Source of the DNA: JAMLHH01 sp035515235
GTDB taxonomy: Bacteria; Bacteroidota; Bacteroidia; Chitinophagales; JADIYW01
DNA: 64,000 nt
Reading direction: 5' to 3'
Assembly (NCBI GenBank): GCA_035515235.1
Contig: DATJBS010000070.1
Coordinates: forward strand, 18,017 to 82,016
Shown here: one piece after another, positions 9,116-18,771 of the stretch
Numbering within the stretch: the first letter of the stretch is position 1
Layout of the letters: every line of letters begins with the position of its first letter
The notes under the pieces: model-generated
Told to the model about the DNA's origin: nothing
Databases searched by the model: none
What the model saw: the letters and a program-made list of their open reading frames with translations, nothing else
Program-made: the position numbers and the translations under genes

Positions 9116-9382
9116 TTACTTACGTAAGTTGAGTTTTTCGATGATTGCTCTGTAACGTTGAATATCAGAGTTTGCAAGATATTTCAACAATTTTTTTCTT
9201 TGACCTACCAATTTGTAAAGGGAACGTGTCGATGAAAAATCTTTTCTGTGTCCTTTCAAGTGACCTGAAATGTGATTGATTCGATTGGTAATCAAAGCAA
9301 CTTGTGATTCTACAGATCCTGTGTTTGTTTCAGCACCTCCAAATTCTTTGAAAATTTCTTTTTTGTTATCTGCTGTTAGCAT
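9116..9382 (-). CDS. rpsO: 30S ribosomal protein S15
   Basis: The 88-residue protein has the S15 landmarks TGSVESQVALITNRI (about residues 21-35), HLKGHRKDFSSTRSL (about 41-55) and RKKLLKYL (about 62-69). It binds the central domain of 16S rRNA and helps assemble the platform. Length is exactly normal. It precedes pnp as in many bacteria. A TAnnTTTG box on the minus strand lies about 36 bases before the start. Confidence 0.97.
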   Translation of the reverse strand: MLTADNKKEIFKEFGGAETNTGSVESQVALITNRINHISGHLKGHRKDFSSTRSLYKLVGQRKKLLKYLANSDIQRYRAIIEKLNLRK

Positions 9383-9417
9383 TTTCGTCTAATTAATTTC
9401 GTCTATTAAATTCTGTG

Positions 9418-9425
9418 CAAAGTTA
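9418..9425 (-). promoter_or_regulatory. -7 promoter element of rpsO
   Basis: On the minus strand these bases read TAACTTTG, an exact match to the Bacteroidota TAnnTTTG box, 36 bases before the rpsO start. No clear -33 TTG is visible at the usual distance, so the promoter is only partly supported. Confidence 0.5.
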
Positions 9426-9483
9426 TAAAATTCTACGTAAAAATTCCATTTCACATAAATTTAAAGTAGCACAATGTGGAAAA

Positions 9484-10482
9484 CTATTCAAATGCAGCTT
9501 TTACACCTACAGCTTCAATAATTTTATCTACAGAAATCTCATTCATACACTTGAAATGACCTTTCGGACAGTCCTCTCTTCCATACTTGGAACAAGGCCT
9601 GCAATTCAACTCTGTATTTTCAATAAAGATAGATTTTTCTGCTGGGATTCCATAAGGTTCAAAGCCTAAATATGGCACGGTTCCTCCCCAAATTGAAATG
9701 ACTTTCTTTTTTAGAGCCGCAGCTATATGCATCATCCCTGTATCATGAGTAATTACAAAGATAGATTGAGCAATAACGCTTGCAGATTGGTGAAGATTAT
9801 ATTGACCACATTTATTAATAATTTTCAAATCGTCCAATTGCTCTAAATATTGTCCTAATGCAATTTCTTGCTCTCCGCCTATTATTATGATGGGAAATTC
9901 CAAACGCTGCACCAATTCTTCCCACTTAAATAGTGGTAATTTTTTTGTGAAATAAGTTGCTCCTAATGAGAGGACTGCATATCCAGAACGATGCGTCAAA
10001 GGCACATCTGACCGATAAATCCAATCTTTTTGAGGGATATGAAACTCCAAACCTTTGCCATCATTTTGCACATTCAATTTTTTGAGTGCATCTAAATATT
10101 GTTCAGGGACTTTCTCGTTTTTATATAAATCTCTTTTCAATCCTACACTTAATAATCTTCGTAGAGATTGCTTTTTATATCTGTAAAACGGTATGGATTC
10201 TGGTAATAATTGTTGGAGAATGCGTGTTCTAGTATTGGCATGTAAATCTATTACAGCATCATAATCATTAGAAATGACTTCTTGAGCGATTTGCCAAAGA
10301 CTGCTTTTATATAATAGCACATTAGAAATTTGGGGATAACTAGCAACTAAATCTACATATTGCTCTTTAGTTAAAAAATCAATCTGAGCTTCTGGATAAG
10401 TATTTTTGATACATCTTAATGCCAGAGATGTCAATACAATATCTCCAATTGAGCTCAAACGTATCAGCAATATTTTCTTCAT
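9484..10482 (-). CDS. glycosyltransferase family 9 (heptosyltransferase-like)
   Basis: The 332-residue protein starts KKILLIRLSSIGDIVLTS, the GT9 N-terminal signature. It has the C-terminal-domain motifs FVITHDTGMMHIAAAL (about residues 241-256) and SIWGGTVPYLGFEPYG (about 263-278). Such enzymes transfer heptose or a similar sugar to lipopolysaccharide or lipooligosaccharide core. A Cys cluster near the C-terminus (LNCRPCSKYGREDCPKGHFKCM, about 293-314) is seen in many Bacteroidota members. No signal peptide is present, as expected for an inner-face enzyme. It sits alone upstream of the rpsO promoter region on the same strand. Confidence 0.88.
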   Translation of the reverse strand: MKKILLIRLSSIGDIVLTSLALRCIKNTYPEAQIDFLTKEQYVDLVASYPQISNVLLYKSSLWQIAQEVISNDYDAVIDLHANTRTRILQQLLPESIPFYRYKKQSLRRLLSVGLKRDLYKNEKVPEQYLDALKKLNVQNDGKGLEFHIPQKDWIYRSDVPLTHRSGYAVLSLGATYFTKKLPLFKWEELVQRLEFPIIIIGGEQEIALGQYLEQLDDLKIINKCGQYNLHQSASVIAQSIFVITHDTGMMHIAAALKKKVISIWGGTVPYLGFEPYGIPAEKSIFIENTELNCRPCSKYGREDCPKGHFKCMNEISVDKIIEAVGVKAAFE

Positions 10483-10608
10483 TGATTTCTATCTGCTCAT
10501 AAATTTATAAGACTTTCAATTAAAAAGAGAGCATAAGAATAAGTGTTACTAACTAATTCAAACATTCATCGTATTAAAAATCAAAAACGATTAGGAATTG
10601 AGTTAAAT

Positions 10609-10637
10609 AAAAAACCGCAAACAATTCGTTTACGGTT
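10609..10637 (-). terminator. terminator of the GlsB-like gene
   Basis: Ten-base arms at 10613-10622 and 10628-10637 pair as AACCGTAAAC / GTTTGCGGTT in minus-strand RNA, with one G-U pair and a 5-base loop. A T-rich run follows on the minus strand. Confidence 0.75.
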
Positions 10638-10663
10638 CATGTATAATTGATTTTAATATTTAT

Positions 10664-10915
10664 CTATCTCCGAAAGACTAAATTAATAAGGAATAGAATG
10701 ACCACTGCACCAATAGCTCCTGTAAATATAGCTCCTAGCCATCCTGTTCCAAGACTGATTCCTAATATTCCAAAGAGCCAATAACCTACAAAACTACCGA
10801 TAATACCTACGATGATATTTCCTATGAGGCCTAAACCACTTCCTTTGTACAACACTCCACCGAGCCATCCTGCTAATGCTCCAATTATCAATGTTGCTAT
10901 AATACCTGCTTCCAT
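10664..10915 (-). CDS. GlsB/YeaQ/YmgE family stress-response membrane protein
   Basis: The 83-residue protein is almost entirely hydrophobic, with three Gly-rich membrane segments. Its pattern of GALAGWLGG (about residues 12-20), GLIGNIIVGIIGSFVGYWLFG and TGWLGAIFTGAIGAVVILFLINL fits this transglycosylase-associated family. The role is linked to envelope stress, but the mechanism is unclear. It stands alone with its own terminator. No promoter motif could be placed with confidence. Confidence 0.85.
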   Translation of the reverse strand: MEAGIIATLIIGALAGWLGGVLYKGSGLGLIGNIIVGIIGSFVGYWLFGILGISLGTGWLGAIFTGAIGAVVILFLINLVFRR

Positions 10916-11070
10916 AATATATGTTTTTGATTTTAAATTTATACCAACATGTACGTCACCTACTTCAGCAAGGTTTCATTTAGGTTAAAAAAACATCAAT
11001 TCAATAAATTACTTTTGAGATAGTTATAATTTAGAAGAGCAACTTTAGCATCTATTCTGCAAAATAAAAT

Positions 11071-12942
11071 CTATTGTTTGATAAACTGCTGAGTCATCAT
11101 CCTATCTTGACCAGAAATACTAACAAAGTAAACTCCTTTAGGTAAATTACGAATATCGATATGTTGCTGTCCATCCCTACTTTCTAGCTGTTGCTCAATG
11201 ATAAGACGACCTGCAGTGCTATAAATTTGAACTCGATGTCCAGTCTTCAAATCTTTGGTATGTATGACAATCCAATCTTGCGCAGGATTAGGATAAACTA
11301 CAATCTGAGCTTCTAATTGAAAATAAACGGAAATGACATTGCTATAGGTTGCTGTACCATCAAAATCAATTTGCTTCAGTCTATAATAATAGGTACCCGA
11401 TGAACTGAGCAGATCAGAGTGTCGATATGAAACAGGAATATTTGTAGTACCATAACCTTTCACTGATCCGATTTTCTCAAAATCTTTAACATCTTCAGAT
11501 CTTTCAATTTCAAATCTTTCGTTATTGAATTCACTGGCTGTTTCCCAATTCAGAATAGTCGTATTTCCATCTAAGGTTCCAGTAAATCTGAGTAACTCTA
11601 CTGGTAAAATATCTACAGGTTGAAAGATGGGTAATTTAGCATAACTTCCGCCTAATACATCATCAGCTTCCGCCTTTTCCATACCTAACCAATCTTGCAT
11701 GACTGTGGTATAAATCTGACGGTAATCAAACTGCATAGCAACTTGATCTTTTACTGTAGCTTGCTCTGGCAAATCAGGAGCTTCTCCAATCATCCCTTTT
11801 ATTCTCATTGCAGAAGTACCTAAATGATCCGATACTTGATTCAATGCTGCACCAAAGAAAAACACAGGTGCACCTACTCCATGATCAGTACCTAGACTAT
11901 CATTACTTTTTATTCGTCTTCCAAATTCTGAGAAAGTCATTCCCACCACATCTTGAGCTTTATTCAACCTCAACAAATCCTGCTGAAATGCAAATATCGA
12001 GTCGGATAACATTTTGAGATGATCAGCATGTTTACCAGTTCTTTTATTTCCTGTCTCTACTTGATACTCATGCGTGTCAAAAGAACCAGGATGTTTTATG
12101 ATATAAACTGGAGTTTTTAATCCTCCATTAATTAATCTCGCAACGATTTGTAATTGTTTCCCTAATTGATTCTCGGGATAAGTAATCGCTTGCTGGTAAG
12201 AATATTGATAAGCTGTTCTTATAGAACTAGAATACACATTACTTTGATCTTTCATCAATCTCAGAAAGTTCAATTCAAATCCATAATCGTCGTCAGGAGC
12301 ATTGGCAGAGGTATCATTAATAATATTCATTAAAGCCTCTGGATTAGAGGTACTATAACCTAAATTCAAATCATTTCCTTGCAAAGAAAAAGGCAAAGTT
12401 GTACCTATATTAATCGCTAATGGGTGGGGCATTTGCGTATTGGGATAACCATTAGGATACCCTGGATATTTCTTTTCTAAAGTTCTTCCTATCCATCCTG
12501 TCTCCAAAACCACTTCACTCGGAGAACCTGACATCCAAATATCTGTAGCTCTGAAGTGACTTAAATTTGGATTAGGATATGAAACACCTTGAATGATTGT
12601 GAGCATTTCGTCATTTGCTAAAGATTGCATTCCAGACATAGAAGGATGTAAGCCTGCTGCATCATTATGACTGATAGATAAAACAGAAGATTCAGGGATT
12701 AATATATTAGATCGTGCATTGACTAATTTATCCCACTGTTGAATCGGCAAAACTGTATTTAGACCATCATTTCCTCCATTCAATTGGATTACCACTAAAA
12801 TCTTGCCCGTATCTGCTGCTCTTTTAGCCATGACCTCTAGAGGTTCGTCATAAAGCGTATTGGCAGAAACTAAAGGAAAACCATTTAACAAAAGAGGAAG
12901 CGACATTGCCCCTGTATTTTTAAGAAAATTTCTTCTTTTCAT
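11071..12942 (-). CDS. DUF1501 protein with T9SS sorting domain, copy 1
   Basis: The 623-residue protein starts KRRNFLKNTGA, a twin-arginine-like signal, with the hydrophobic core SLPLLLNGFPLV. The DUF1501 domain (about residues 45-430) has IQLNGGNDGLNTVLP, FSEFGRRIKSN and TDHGVGAPVFFFG, from an alkaline phosphatase/sulfatase-like superfamily whose activity is unknown. A linker beginning LPVELLRFTG (about 440-540) resembles the module preceding Bacteroidota sorting domains. The C-terminus (VYPNPAQDW, then GVYFVSI) is a type A Por secretion domain, so the protein should reach the surface. It starts 1 base after the DUF1800 stop, and it is one of two tandem copies. Confidence 0.92.
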   Translation of the reverse strand: MKRRNFLKNTGAMSLPLLLNGFPLVSANTLYDEPLEVMAKRAADTGKILVVIQLNGGNDGLNTVLPIQQWDKLVNARSNILIPESSVLSISHNDAAGLHPSMSGMQSLANDEMLTIIQGVSYPNPNLSHFRATDIWMSGSPSEVVLETGWIGRTLEKKYPGYPNGYPNTQMPHPLAINIGTTLPFSLQGNDLNLGYSTSNPEALMNIINDTSANAPDDDYGFELNFLRLMKDQSNVYSSSIRTAYQYSYQQAITYPENQLGKQLQIVARLINGGLKTPVYIIKHPGSFDTHEYQVETGNKRTGKHADHLKMLSDSIFAFQQDLLRLNKAQDVVGMTFSEFGRRIKSNDSLGTDHGVGAPVFFFGAALNQVSDHLGTSAMRIKGMIGEAPDLPEQATVKDQVAMQFDYRQIYTTVMQDWLGMEKAEADDVLGGSYAKLPIFQPVDILPVELLRFTGTLDGNTTILNWETASEFNNERFEIERSEDVKDFEKIGSVKGYGTTNIPVSYRHSDLLSSSGTYYYRLKQIDFDGTATYSNVISVYFQLEAQIVVYPNPAQDWIVIHTKDLKTGHRVQIYSTAGRLIIEQQLESRDGQQHIDIRNLPKGVYFVSISGQDRMMTQQFIKQ

Positions 12943-12943
12943 A

Positions 12944-14743
12944 TTAGGTCAAGTGAAATTCTGCAAGTTGCAAAAGATGAACAAATAAAGTTCTCAGTCT
13001 ATTTTTTGCATTAGTACTATTGAGGATTGGATTTGACTTGTAAGAATTCCATGCATTTGTCCAATAAGCATCATTTGTTTGATTATATAACAAAGTAGAT
13101 ATTTTGATAGCATTTCTTTGTTCTAAAGATAAATTGACCGGAAGAAGATGCTTGATGACCTCTTGCACTAATAGATTAGGATTTGTGCAAATTGCATTAG
13201 AAAACTGAGAAATATATGCTAATTCATCGTACTTAATAATTACAAGAAGACCATTTAAACGCAAAATAAATCCATTAAAAAGGGTCTGTATATAAGTATA
13301 CCTTTTTTGCAAGGTATTGCTATTGATCCAATATTGATAATAGTTGGGCTTTTGATAAAAAGCAGACCATCCTGAAACATTGGGAACTTCTCCCATCACC
13401 TGCCCCATCTCTCTGAGCCCTTCTTCACTAATAGTGAATAAGAATTGATATTGAGCTTGATGATTATTAGGATCGCTAACATTATAAGCTAAATTAAACT
13501 CTCTCATATTACCTATCAGAAAATCAAAAGGAGATTTTATCATCACTCCTCTATTCGCTGTATCGTAAAAATGTTCACTTTTAAATAAAGCATTTAACAC
13601 AGGTAGTATTTCCCAATTATTCTGAATGAAAATTTGTGCTAATGGCTGTATGACATTCAATTCTATATTTTCATCTATGTCATAATACACAAAGTACCTG
13701 TACAATCTTCGACATATATGCTCAGCCACCATAGTGTTTTTAGAGAATATCATATCAATGAATGCATCTAATTCAGAAGCTCCAGTACCAGGTATAATTG
13801 TATTATCAAAAAAAGCTGAAAATTGTTTAGCAGAATAATCGTGCAGATTTGAAACGAATGTGGTGCTTGTATAAGCTTGATTTAAATTTTGGACTCTCCA
13901 TCCAGAAAGTAGTTTTGCGGCTTGGACCACATCACCTTGAGTATAAGTAGTACCTGAATTATTTCCAAGTGTAAATAGCTCCATGACTTCTCTAGCAAAA
14001 TTTTCATCTGGAGCAGTTTTAGAATTGGCTTGATTATTTAGATAATACATCATCGCCGGATGTGTAGCTACTTGTCTGATCAATTGCTTATAATTACCAG
14101 TAGCATTATCTCTAAACATTTTTATATAATCGTAGCATATCCGCGCTGAATTATTACCACAGAATAAATTACTAGAATTGTAAATCTCATCAAAATTGAT
14201 CGGAATAAAATGATACCAGAATTGAACCATCTTTTCTCTTATTGAAATATTTTGATTCAATGCTTGATGCAACAACCACAGCTTGAGTGATTCTGATCTA
14301 TATAGATTCGTAAAATATCCTTGTTCGAAAGAAGTAAAGGCATTATTAGTCCAATCAGCACCATAAGGCAATCCGTTTTCATCTGCTTGCAAGTTTTGAT
14401 ACCAATTCAAAGGCTTTGGAGGTGGTACAATATCAACCGCAAGAACCAAATCTACAGACTCGTTCATGGTCTTTGTAGCAAGTGAATTTAAATCTGACTT
14501 TTTAAAACCAAAACCAGTTCTTCGAAGTAAATGCAATTTCTCCCAATCCGTCCATACACCAGTATAAGCACTTAATCCAGAAGTGACATTGCCTATGCGT
14601 TGAGAAGTTTTAATACTAAATTCCTCTAAGTTCTTCTCAATAATACGTGTAGATAAACTGTCTGAGACAACTTTTTGAGATACATTAGTATTCTTTATTC
14701 TATCTAACCATATTTGGGGATCTATGACTATCTTTCCATCCAT
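12944..14743 (-). CDS. DUF1800 family protein, copy 1
   Basis: This 599-residue protein has the DUF1800 hallmarks HLLRRTGFGFKKSDL (about residues 70-84), VQFWYHFIPINF, QVATHPAMMYYLNNQ and NFAREVMELFTLGN. The family's activity is not established; it is commonly paired with DUF1501. No signal peptide or sorting domain is visible, unlike its partner, so its location is unclear. Compared with copy 2 it has about 7 extra residues before KYDEL (near residue 500). It ends 1 base before the DUF1501 start, implying coupled translation. Confidence 0.9.
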   Translation of the reverse strand: MDGKIVIDPQIWLDRIKNTNVSQKVVSDSLSTRIIEKNLEEFSIKTSQRIGNVTSGLSAYTGVWTDWEKLHLLRRTGFGFKKSDLNSLATKTMNESVDLVLAVDIVPPPKPLNWYQNLQADENGLPYGADWTNNAFTSFEQGYFTNLYRSESLKLWLLHQALNQNISIREKMVQFWYHFIPINFDEIYNSSNLFCGNNSARICYDYIKMFRDNATGNYKQLIRQVATHPAMMYYLNNQANSKTAPDENFAREVMELFTLGNNSGTTYTQGDVVQAAKLLSGWRVQNLNQAYTSTTFVSNLHDYSAKQFSAFFDNTIIPGTGASELDAFIDMIFSKNTMVAEHICRRLYRYFVYYDIDENIELNVIQPLAQIFIQNNWEILPVLNALFKSEHFYDTANRGVMIKSPFDFLIGNMREFNLAYNVSDPNNHQAQYQFLFTISEEGLREMGQVMGEVPNVSGWSAFYQKPNYYQYWINSNTLQKRYTYIQTLFNGFILRLNGLLVIIKYDELAYISQFSNAICTNPNLLVQEVIKHLLPVNLSLEQRNAIKISTLLYNQTNDAYWTNAWNSYKSNPILNSTNAKNRLRTLFVHLLQLAEFHLT

Positions 14744-14900
14744 ACTGTATTGAAGATAGAATTTGTATATGAAAAAACTTAAAATGTTAAGAGATAATTT
14801 TTCAAATTAGAATTTAACGTTCAAATGTCAAATTTCATTTTGTAGGTCATTGCTTAACAGTATGTTATGAAATTTTAATATGTCAATTAAACACAAAAAA

Positions 14901-16772
14901 TTATTGCTTTATAAACTGTTGAGTAATAATTCTTTCTTGACCATAAATACTAACAAAGTATGCACCTTTAGGTAAATTACGAACATCAACTTCTTGCTGA
15001 CCATTTCTTGATTCTAATTGTTGGTCTATTAAAAGATTCCCTGAAGTACTAAAAACCTGAACTCGATATCTAGCATTGAGGTCATTTGCTTTTACAATAA
15101 TCCAATCTTGTGCAGGATTAGGATAGACCATGATTTGAGTTTCAATTTGAAAATAAACTGCTATGATATTACTATAAGTGGCCGTACCATCGTAATCTAT
15201 TTGCTTAAGTCTATAATAATATGTTCCAGAAGAATTTAATTGATCAGAATGACGATAAGCTACAGGAATATTAGAAGTCCCATATCCACTTTTAACTCCA
15301 ATTTTCTCAAAATCATTGACATCTTCAGATCTTTCGATTTCAAATCTATCATTATTGAATTCACTTGCGGTTTCCCAATTCAAAATGGTTGTATTTCCAT
15401 CTAATTTTCCAGTAAAACTGAGCAATTCTACCGGCAATATATCTACCTGATGGAAAATAGGCAATTTGGAATAACTACCTCCAAGTACTTGATCTGCTTC
15501 GGATTTCTCCATACCTAGCCAATCTTGCATGACTGTAGAATAAATTTGACGATAATCAAATTGCATAGGAACCTGATCGTTCACAGAAGCTTGGTAAGGC
15601 AAAACTGGAGACTCTCCTATCATTCCTTTTATTCTCATAGAAGACGTTCCTAGATGATCTGCAACTTGATTTAATGCTGCTCCAAAGAAAAATACTGGAG
15701 CCCCTACTCCATGATCGGTACCTCTACTATTATTACTTTTTATTCTCCTACCAAATTCTGAAAAAGTCATTCCTACTACGATCTCAGCTTTTTTCATTCT
15801 TATCAAATCTTGTTGAAAAGCAAAAATTGAATCGGATAATATTTGTAAATTTTCTGCATGTCTACCCGTCTTTGTATTTCCAGCTTCTACTTGAAACTCA
15901 TGTGAATCAAAAGAAAAAGGATGTTTTACTATATAAACTGGTGTTTTCAAACCACCATTAATCAGTCTTGCTACAATTTTTAATTGCTCTCCCAATTTAT
16001 TAGTAGGATAGTTGATATTATCTTGATAGGAATAATCGTAAGCAGCCTTTATAGAATTGGAATAAATATTGCTTTGATCCTTCATCATTCTGAGAAAACT
16101 GAGCTCAAATCCATAATCAGAATCAGGCACTTCTCCAGACGACTCGTTGATAATATTCATGAGCTTATCTGGGTCTAGTGTATTGTATCCAAAATTCAAA
16201 TCTTGACCTTGAAGCACAAATGGCAATGTAGTACCTATATTAATAGATAATGGATCTGGCATTTCTGAATTAGGGTAACCTGTCGGGAAACCTGGATATT
16301 TCTTTTCTAAAGATCTACCTATCCATCCTGTATCCATATAAACTTCACTTGAGGAACCTGACATCCAAATATCATTTGATCTAAAGTGACTCAAGTTTGG
16401 ATTAGGATAAGAAACTCCTTGAATAATAGTCAACATTTCATCGTTGGCCAAGTTCTGCATTCCTGTCATAACTGGATGCAAACCTGAGTCATCATTATGA
16501 TGGATTTTTAAAACTGAAGATTCTGGAACTAAAATATTCGACCTTGCATTAATGAGTTGATTCCATTGCTGCATGGGCAAAACTGTATTTAACCCATCAT
16601 TACCACCATTCAATTGTATAATCACTAAAATCTTTCCTGTATCTGCAGCTCTTTTTGCCATGACTTCCAAAGGTTCATCATCTAAAGTATTGGCAGAAAT
16701 TAAAGGAAAACCATTTAAGAAAAGAGGAAGCGATATAGCTCCTGTATTTTTAAGAAAATTTCTTCTTTTCAT
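14901..16772 (-). CDS. DUF1501 protein with T9SS sorting domain, copy 2
   Basis: The length is 623 residues, identical to copy 1, and the sequence is alignable end to end with mostly conservative changes. It has the same KRRNFLKNTGA twin-arginine-like start, DUF1501 domain (IQLNGGNDGLNTVLP, SEFGRRIKSN, TDHGVGAPVFFFG), LPVELLSFTG linker and VYPNPAQDW sorting domain. It begins 1 base after its own DUF1800 partner. The stop before it is TGA, while in copy 1 it is TAA, so the copies have diverged independently. The role is unknown. Confidence 0.92.
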   Translation of the reverse strand: MKRRNFLKNTGAISLPLFLNGFPLISANTLDDEPLEVMAKRAADTGKILVIIQLNGGNDGLNTVLPMQQWNQLINARSNILVPESSVLKIHHNDDSGLHPVMTGMQNLANDEMLTIIQGVSYPNPNLSHFRSNDIWMSGSSSEVYMDTGWIGRSLEKKYPGFPTGYPNSEMPDPLSINIGTTLPFVLQGQDLNFGYNTLDPDKLMNIINESSGEVPDSDYGFELSFLRMMKDQSNIYSNSIKAAYDYSYQDNINYPTNKLGEQLKIVARLINGGLKTPVYIVKHPFSFDSHEFQVEAGNTKTGRHAENLQILSDSIFAFQQDLIRMKKAEIVVGMTFSEFGRRIKSNNSRGTDHGVGAPVFFFGAALNQVADHLGTSSMRIKGMIGESPVLPYQASVNDQVPMQFDYRQIYSTVMQDWLGMEKSEADQVLGGSYSKLPIFHQVDILPVELLSFTGKLDGNTTILNWETASEFNNDRFEIERSEDVNDFEKIGVKSGYGTSNIPVAYRHSDQLNSSGTYYYRLKQIDYDGTATYSNIIAVYFQIETQIMVYPNPAQDWIIVKANDLNARYRVQVFSTSGNLLIDQQLESRNGQQEVDVRNLPKGAYFVSIYGQERIITQQFIKQ

Positions 16773-16773
16773 A

Positions 16774-18549
16774 TCAGGTCAAATGAAATTCTGCAAGTTG
16801 CAAAATATGAGTAAATAAGCTTTTGAGTCGAGGTTTTATAATACTTAAGTTTTTAGGTAAGGGTAGGTTTTTATAACTTTCCCAAGCAGCCGTCCAATAG
16901 CTATCGTTCGATTGCCCTGTTAAAAGTGTAGAGTTTTTTATATTTAATAATTCTTCTGCTGACAGATTCACAGGTAACAGCATCTTGACTACTTCTTGCA
17001 CTAATAAATTTGGATCTTGACAAATATTATTTGGAAAAGTCGTTAAATATTGTAGTTCATCATACTTCAGACCTTTAATCGTTCCATCAAAAAGACCTTG
17101 AATAAATGTAAACCTTCTTTGCAGAGTGTTACTATTGATCCAATATTGATAGAAATTGGGCTTCTGATAAAAAGCGGACCATCCAGAAACATTAGGAGCT
17201 TCTCCCATTACTTGTCCCATGAGTTTTAATCCTTCTTCATTGAGCAAATAAAGCAATTGGTATTGTGAAGCATGGTCAAAACTTGGACTCGTATTATAAG
17301 ATAAATTCAATCCTCTTAAGTTTCCTATTAAAAAATCAAAAGGTGATTTGATCATCACGCCTCTATTGGCGATATCAAAAAAATGTTCGCTTTTAAATAA
17401 AGCTTTTAATACTGGTAGCATTTCCCAATTATTCTGTATCAATATTTGAGCTAGTGGCTGTATGACATGGAGTTCTACATTTTCGTCGATATCATAGTAA
17501 ACAAAGAAGCGGTACAATCTGCGACAAATATGCTCTGCCACCATATTGTTTTTAGAGAATATCATGTCTATAAAAACATCTAACTCCGATGCTCCAGTAC
17601 CCGGAATAACAGTATTATTAAAAAAAGATGAAAATTGTTTGGTTGAATAATCGTGTACTTCCGAGACAAATGTAGTCGTAGGATTAGGTTGATTTAAATT
17701 CAAAACTCTCCATCCTGAAAGCAATTTTGCTGCTTGAATTACATCATTCTGATTATATGTATTTCCTGAATTATTACCAAGCGTAAACAACTCCATGACC
17801 TCTCTAGCAAAATTTTCGTCTGGAGCAGAAGCAGAGTTTGCCTGATTATTCAAATAATACATCATCGCCGGATGAGTAGCCACTTGTCGGATGATTTGTT
17901 TAAAATTTCCCGTAGCATTCTGCCTAAACATCTTTATATAATCGTAACAAATCCTAGCAGAATTTGTAGCGCAATATAAATTACTTGACAGATATACGTC
18001 ATCGAAGTTTACAGGAATAAAATGATACCAGAACTGAACCATTTTTTCTCTAATAGATATATTTTGATTCAACGCTTGATGAATCATCCAATATTTTAAA
18101 GATTCAGATCTGACTAAATTAGTAGCTACTCCTTTATCAATCGAGTTGATGGCATTTTTGGTCCAATCTGATCCAAAAGCTAAACCATTTTCGTCTATAA
18201 GTTGATACCAATTGACTGGTGCTGGGGGATTAGAAGGATCAGCTGTCAAAACAATATCTACTGATTGAAACATTGTATATGTAGATAAAGCTTGCAAATC
18301 TGATCTCTTAAAACCAAACCCTGTTCTTTTTAGCAAATGCATTTTTTCCCAATCTGTCCAAGTACCTGTGTAAGCACTCAGTCCAGAGGATATGTTTCCA
18401 ATGCGTTGAGAATTTTTATCATTAAACTCCTCTAAGTTCTTATCATTGATACGTTTAGATAAACTATCAGGTTTAAACTTTTGCGATGCTTTTCTATACT
18501 TAATTCTATCTAACCATATTTGGGGATCTATGACTATCTTTCCTTCCAT
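16774..18549 (-). CDS. DUF1800 family protein, copy 2
   Basis: At 591 residues it aligns with copy 1 throughout: HLLKRTGFGFKRSDL, VQFWYHFIPVNF, ATHPAMMYYLNNQ and NFAREVMELFTLGN are present. No signal peptide is seen. The first residues (MEGKIVIDPQIWLDRIK) are nearly identical in both copies, so the N-terminus is under constraint rather than a start-site artefact. Downstream by 1 base is its DUF1501 partner. The 220 bases upstream are AT-rich and shared with the divergent EamA gene. Confidence 0.9.
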   Translation of the reverse strand: MEGKIVIDPQIWLDRIKYRKASQKFKPDSLSKRINDKNLEEFNDKNSQRIGNISSGLSAYTGTWTDWEKMHLLKRTGFGFKRSDLQALSTYTMFQSVDIVLTADPSNPPAPVNWYQLIDENGLAFGSDWTKNAINSIDKGVATNLVRSESLKYWMIHQALNQNISIREKMVQFWYHFIPVNFDDVYLSSNLYCATNSARICYDYIKMFRQNATGNFKQIIRQVATHPAMMYYLNNQANSASAPDENFAREVMELFTLGNNSGNTYNQNDVIQAAKLLSGWRVLNLNQPNPTTTFVSEVHDYSTKQFSSFFNNTVIPGTGASELDVFIDMIFSKNNMVAEHICRRLYRFFVYYDIDENVELHVIQPLAQILIQNNWEMLPVLKALFKSEHFFDIANRGVMIKSPFDFLIGNLRGLNLSYNTSPSFDHASQYQLLYLLNEEGLKLMGQVMGEAPNVSGWSAFYQKPNFYQYWINSNTLQRRFTFIQGLFDGTIKGLKYDELQYLTTFPNNICQDPNLLVQEVVKMLLPVNLSAEELLNIKNSTLLTGQSNDSYWTAAWESYKNLPLPKNLSIIKPRLKSLFTHILQLAEFHLT

Positions 18550-18740
18550 CTATATTGAAGGTATAATTAGAAATGGAAAAAACTTACTCCAAGCAGATAT
18601 ATATATTATTTATATTAAATTATGAAATGAAAAATTCATGTTTTATTAATCCTCCCACAAGAGTTAATATAATCAAATTAAAAATTTAAACTATTGATGA
18701 TCAATCAGTTTCATAAATAATTTAATAATGTATTTATTGA

Positions 18741-18771
18741 ACGATTTGAATTAAATTTGCACGATTTGAAT
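18741..18771 (+). promoter_or_regulatory. EamA promoter: TAAATTTG -7 box between two 11-bp direct repeats
   Basis: ACGATTTGAAT occurs at 18741-18751 and again at 18761-18771, exactly 20 bases apart. Between them TAAATTTG at 18752-18759 matches TAnnTTTG, and the second repeat overlaps the ATG at 18770. No clear -33 TTG is visible. The repeats could bind a regulator on one face of the helix. Confidence 0.5.

Noticed and set aside
11010..11017. TACTTTTG promoter box on the plus strand
   Set aside because: No plus-strand gene follows; the neighbouring genes run on the minus strand, so it is likely chance.
11071..18549. A new defence system
   Set aside because: DUF1800-DUF1501 pairs are known secreted-type families; no nuclease, sensor or membrane effector is linked to them here.
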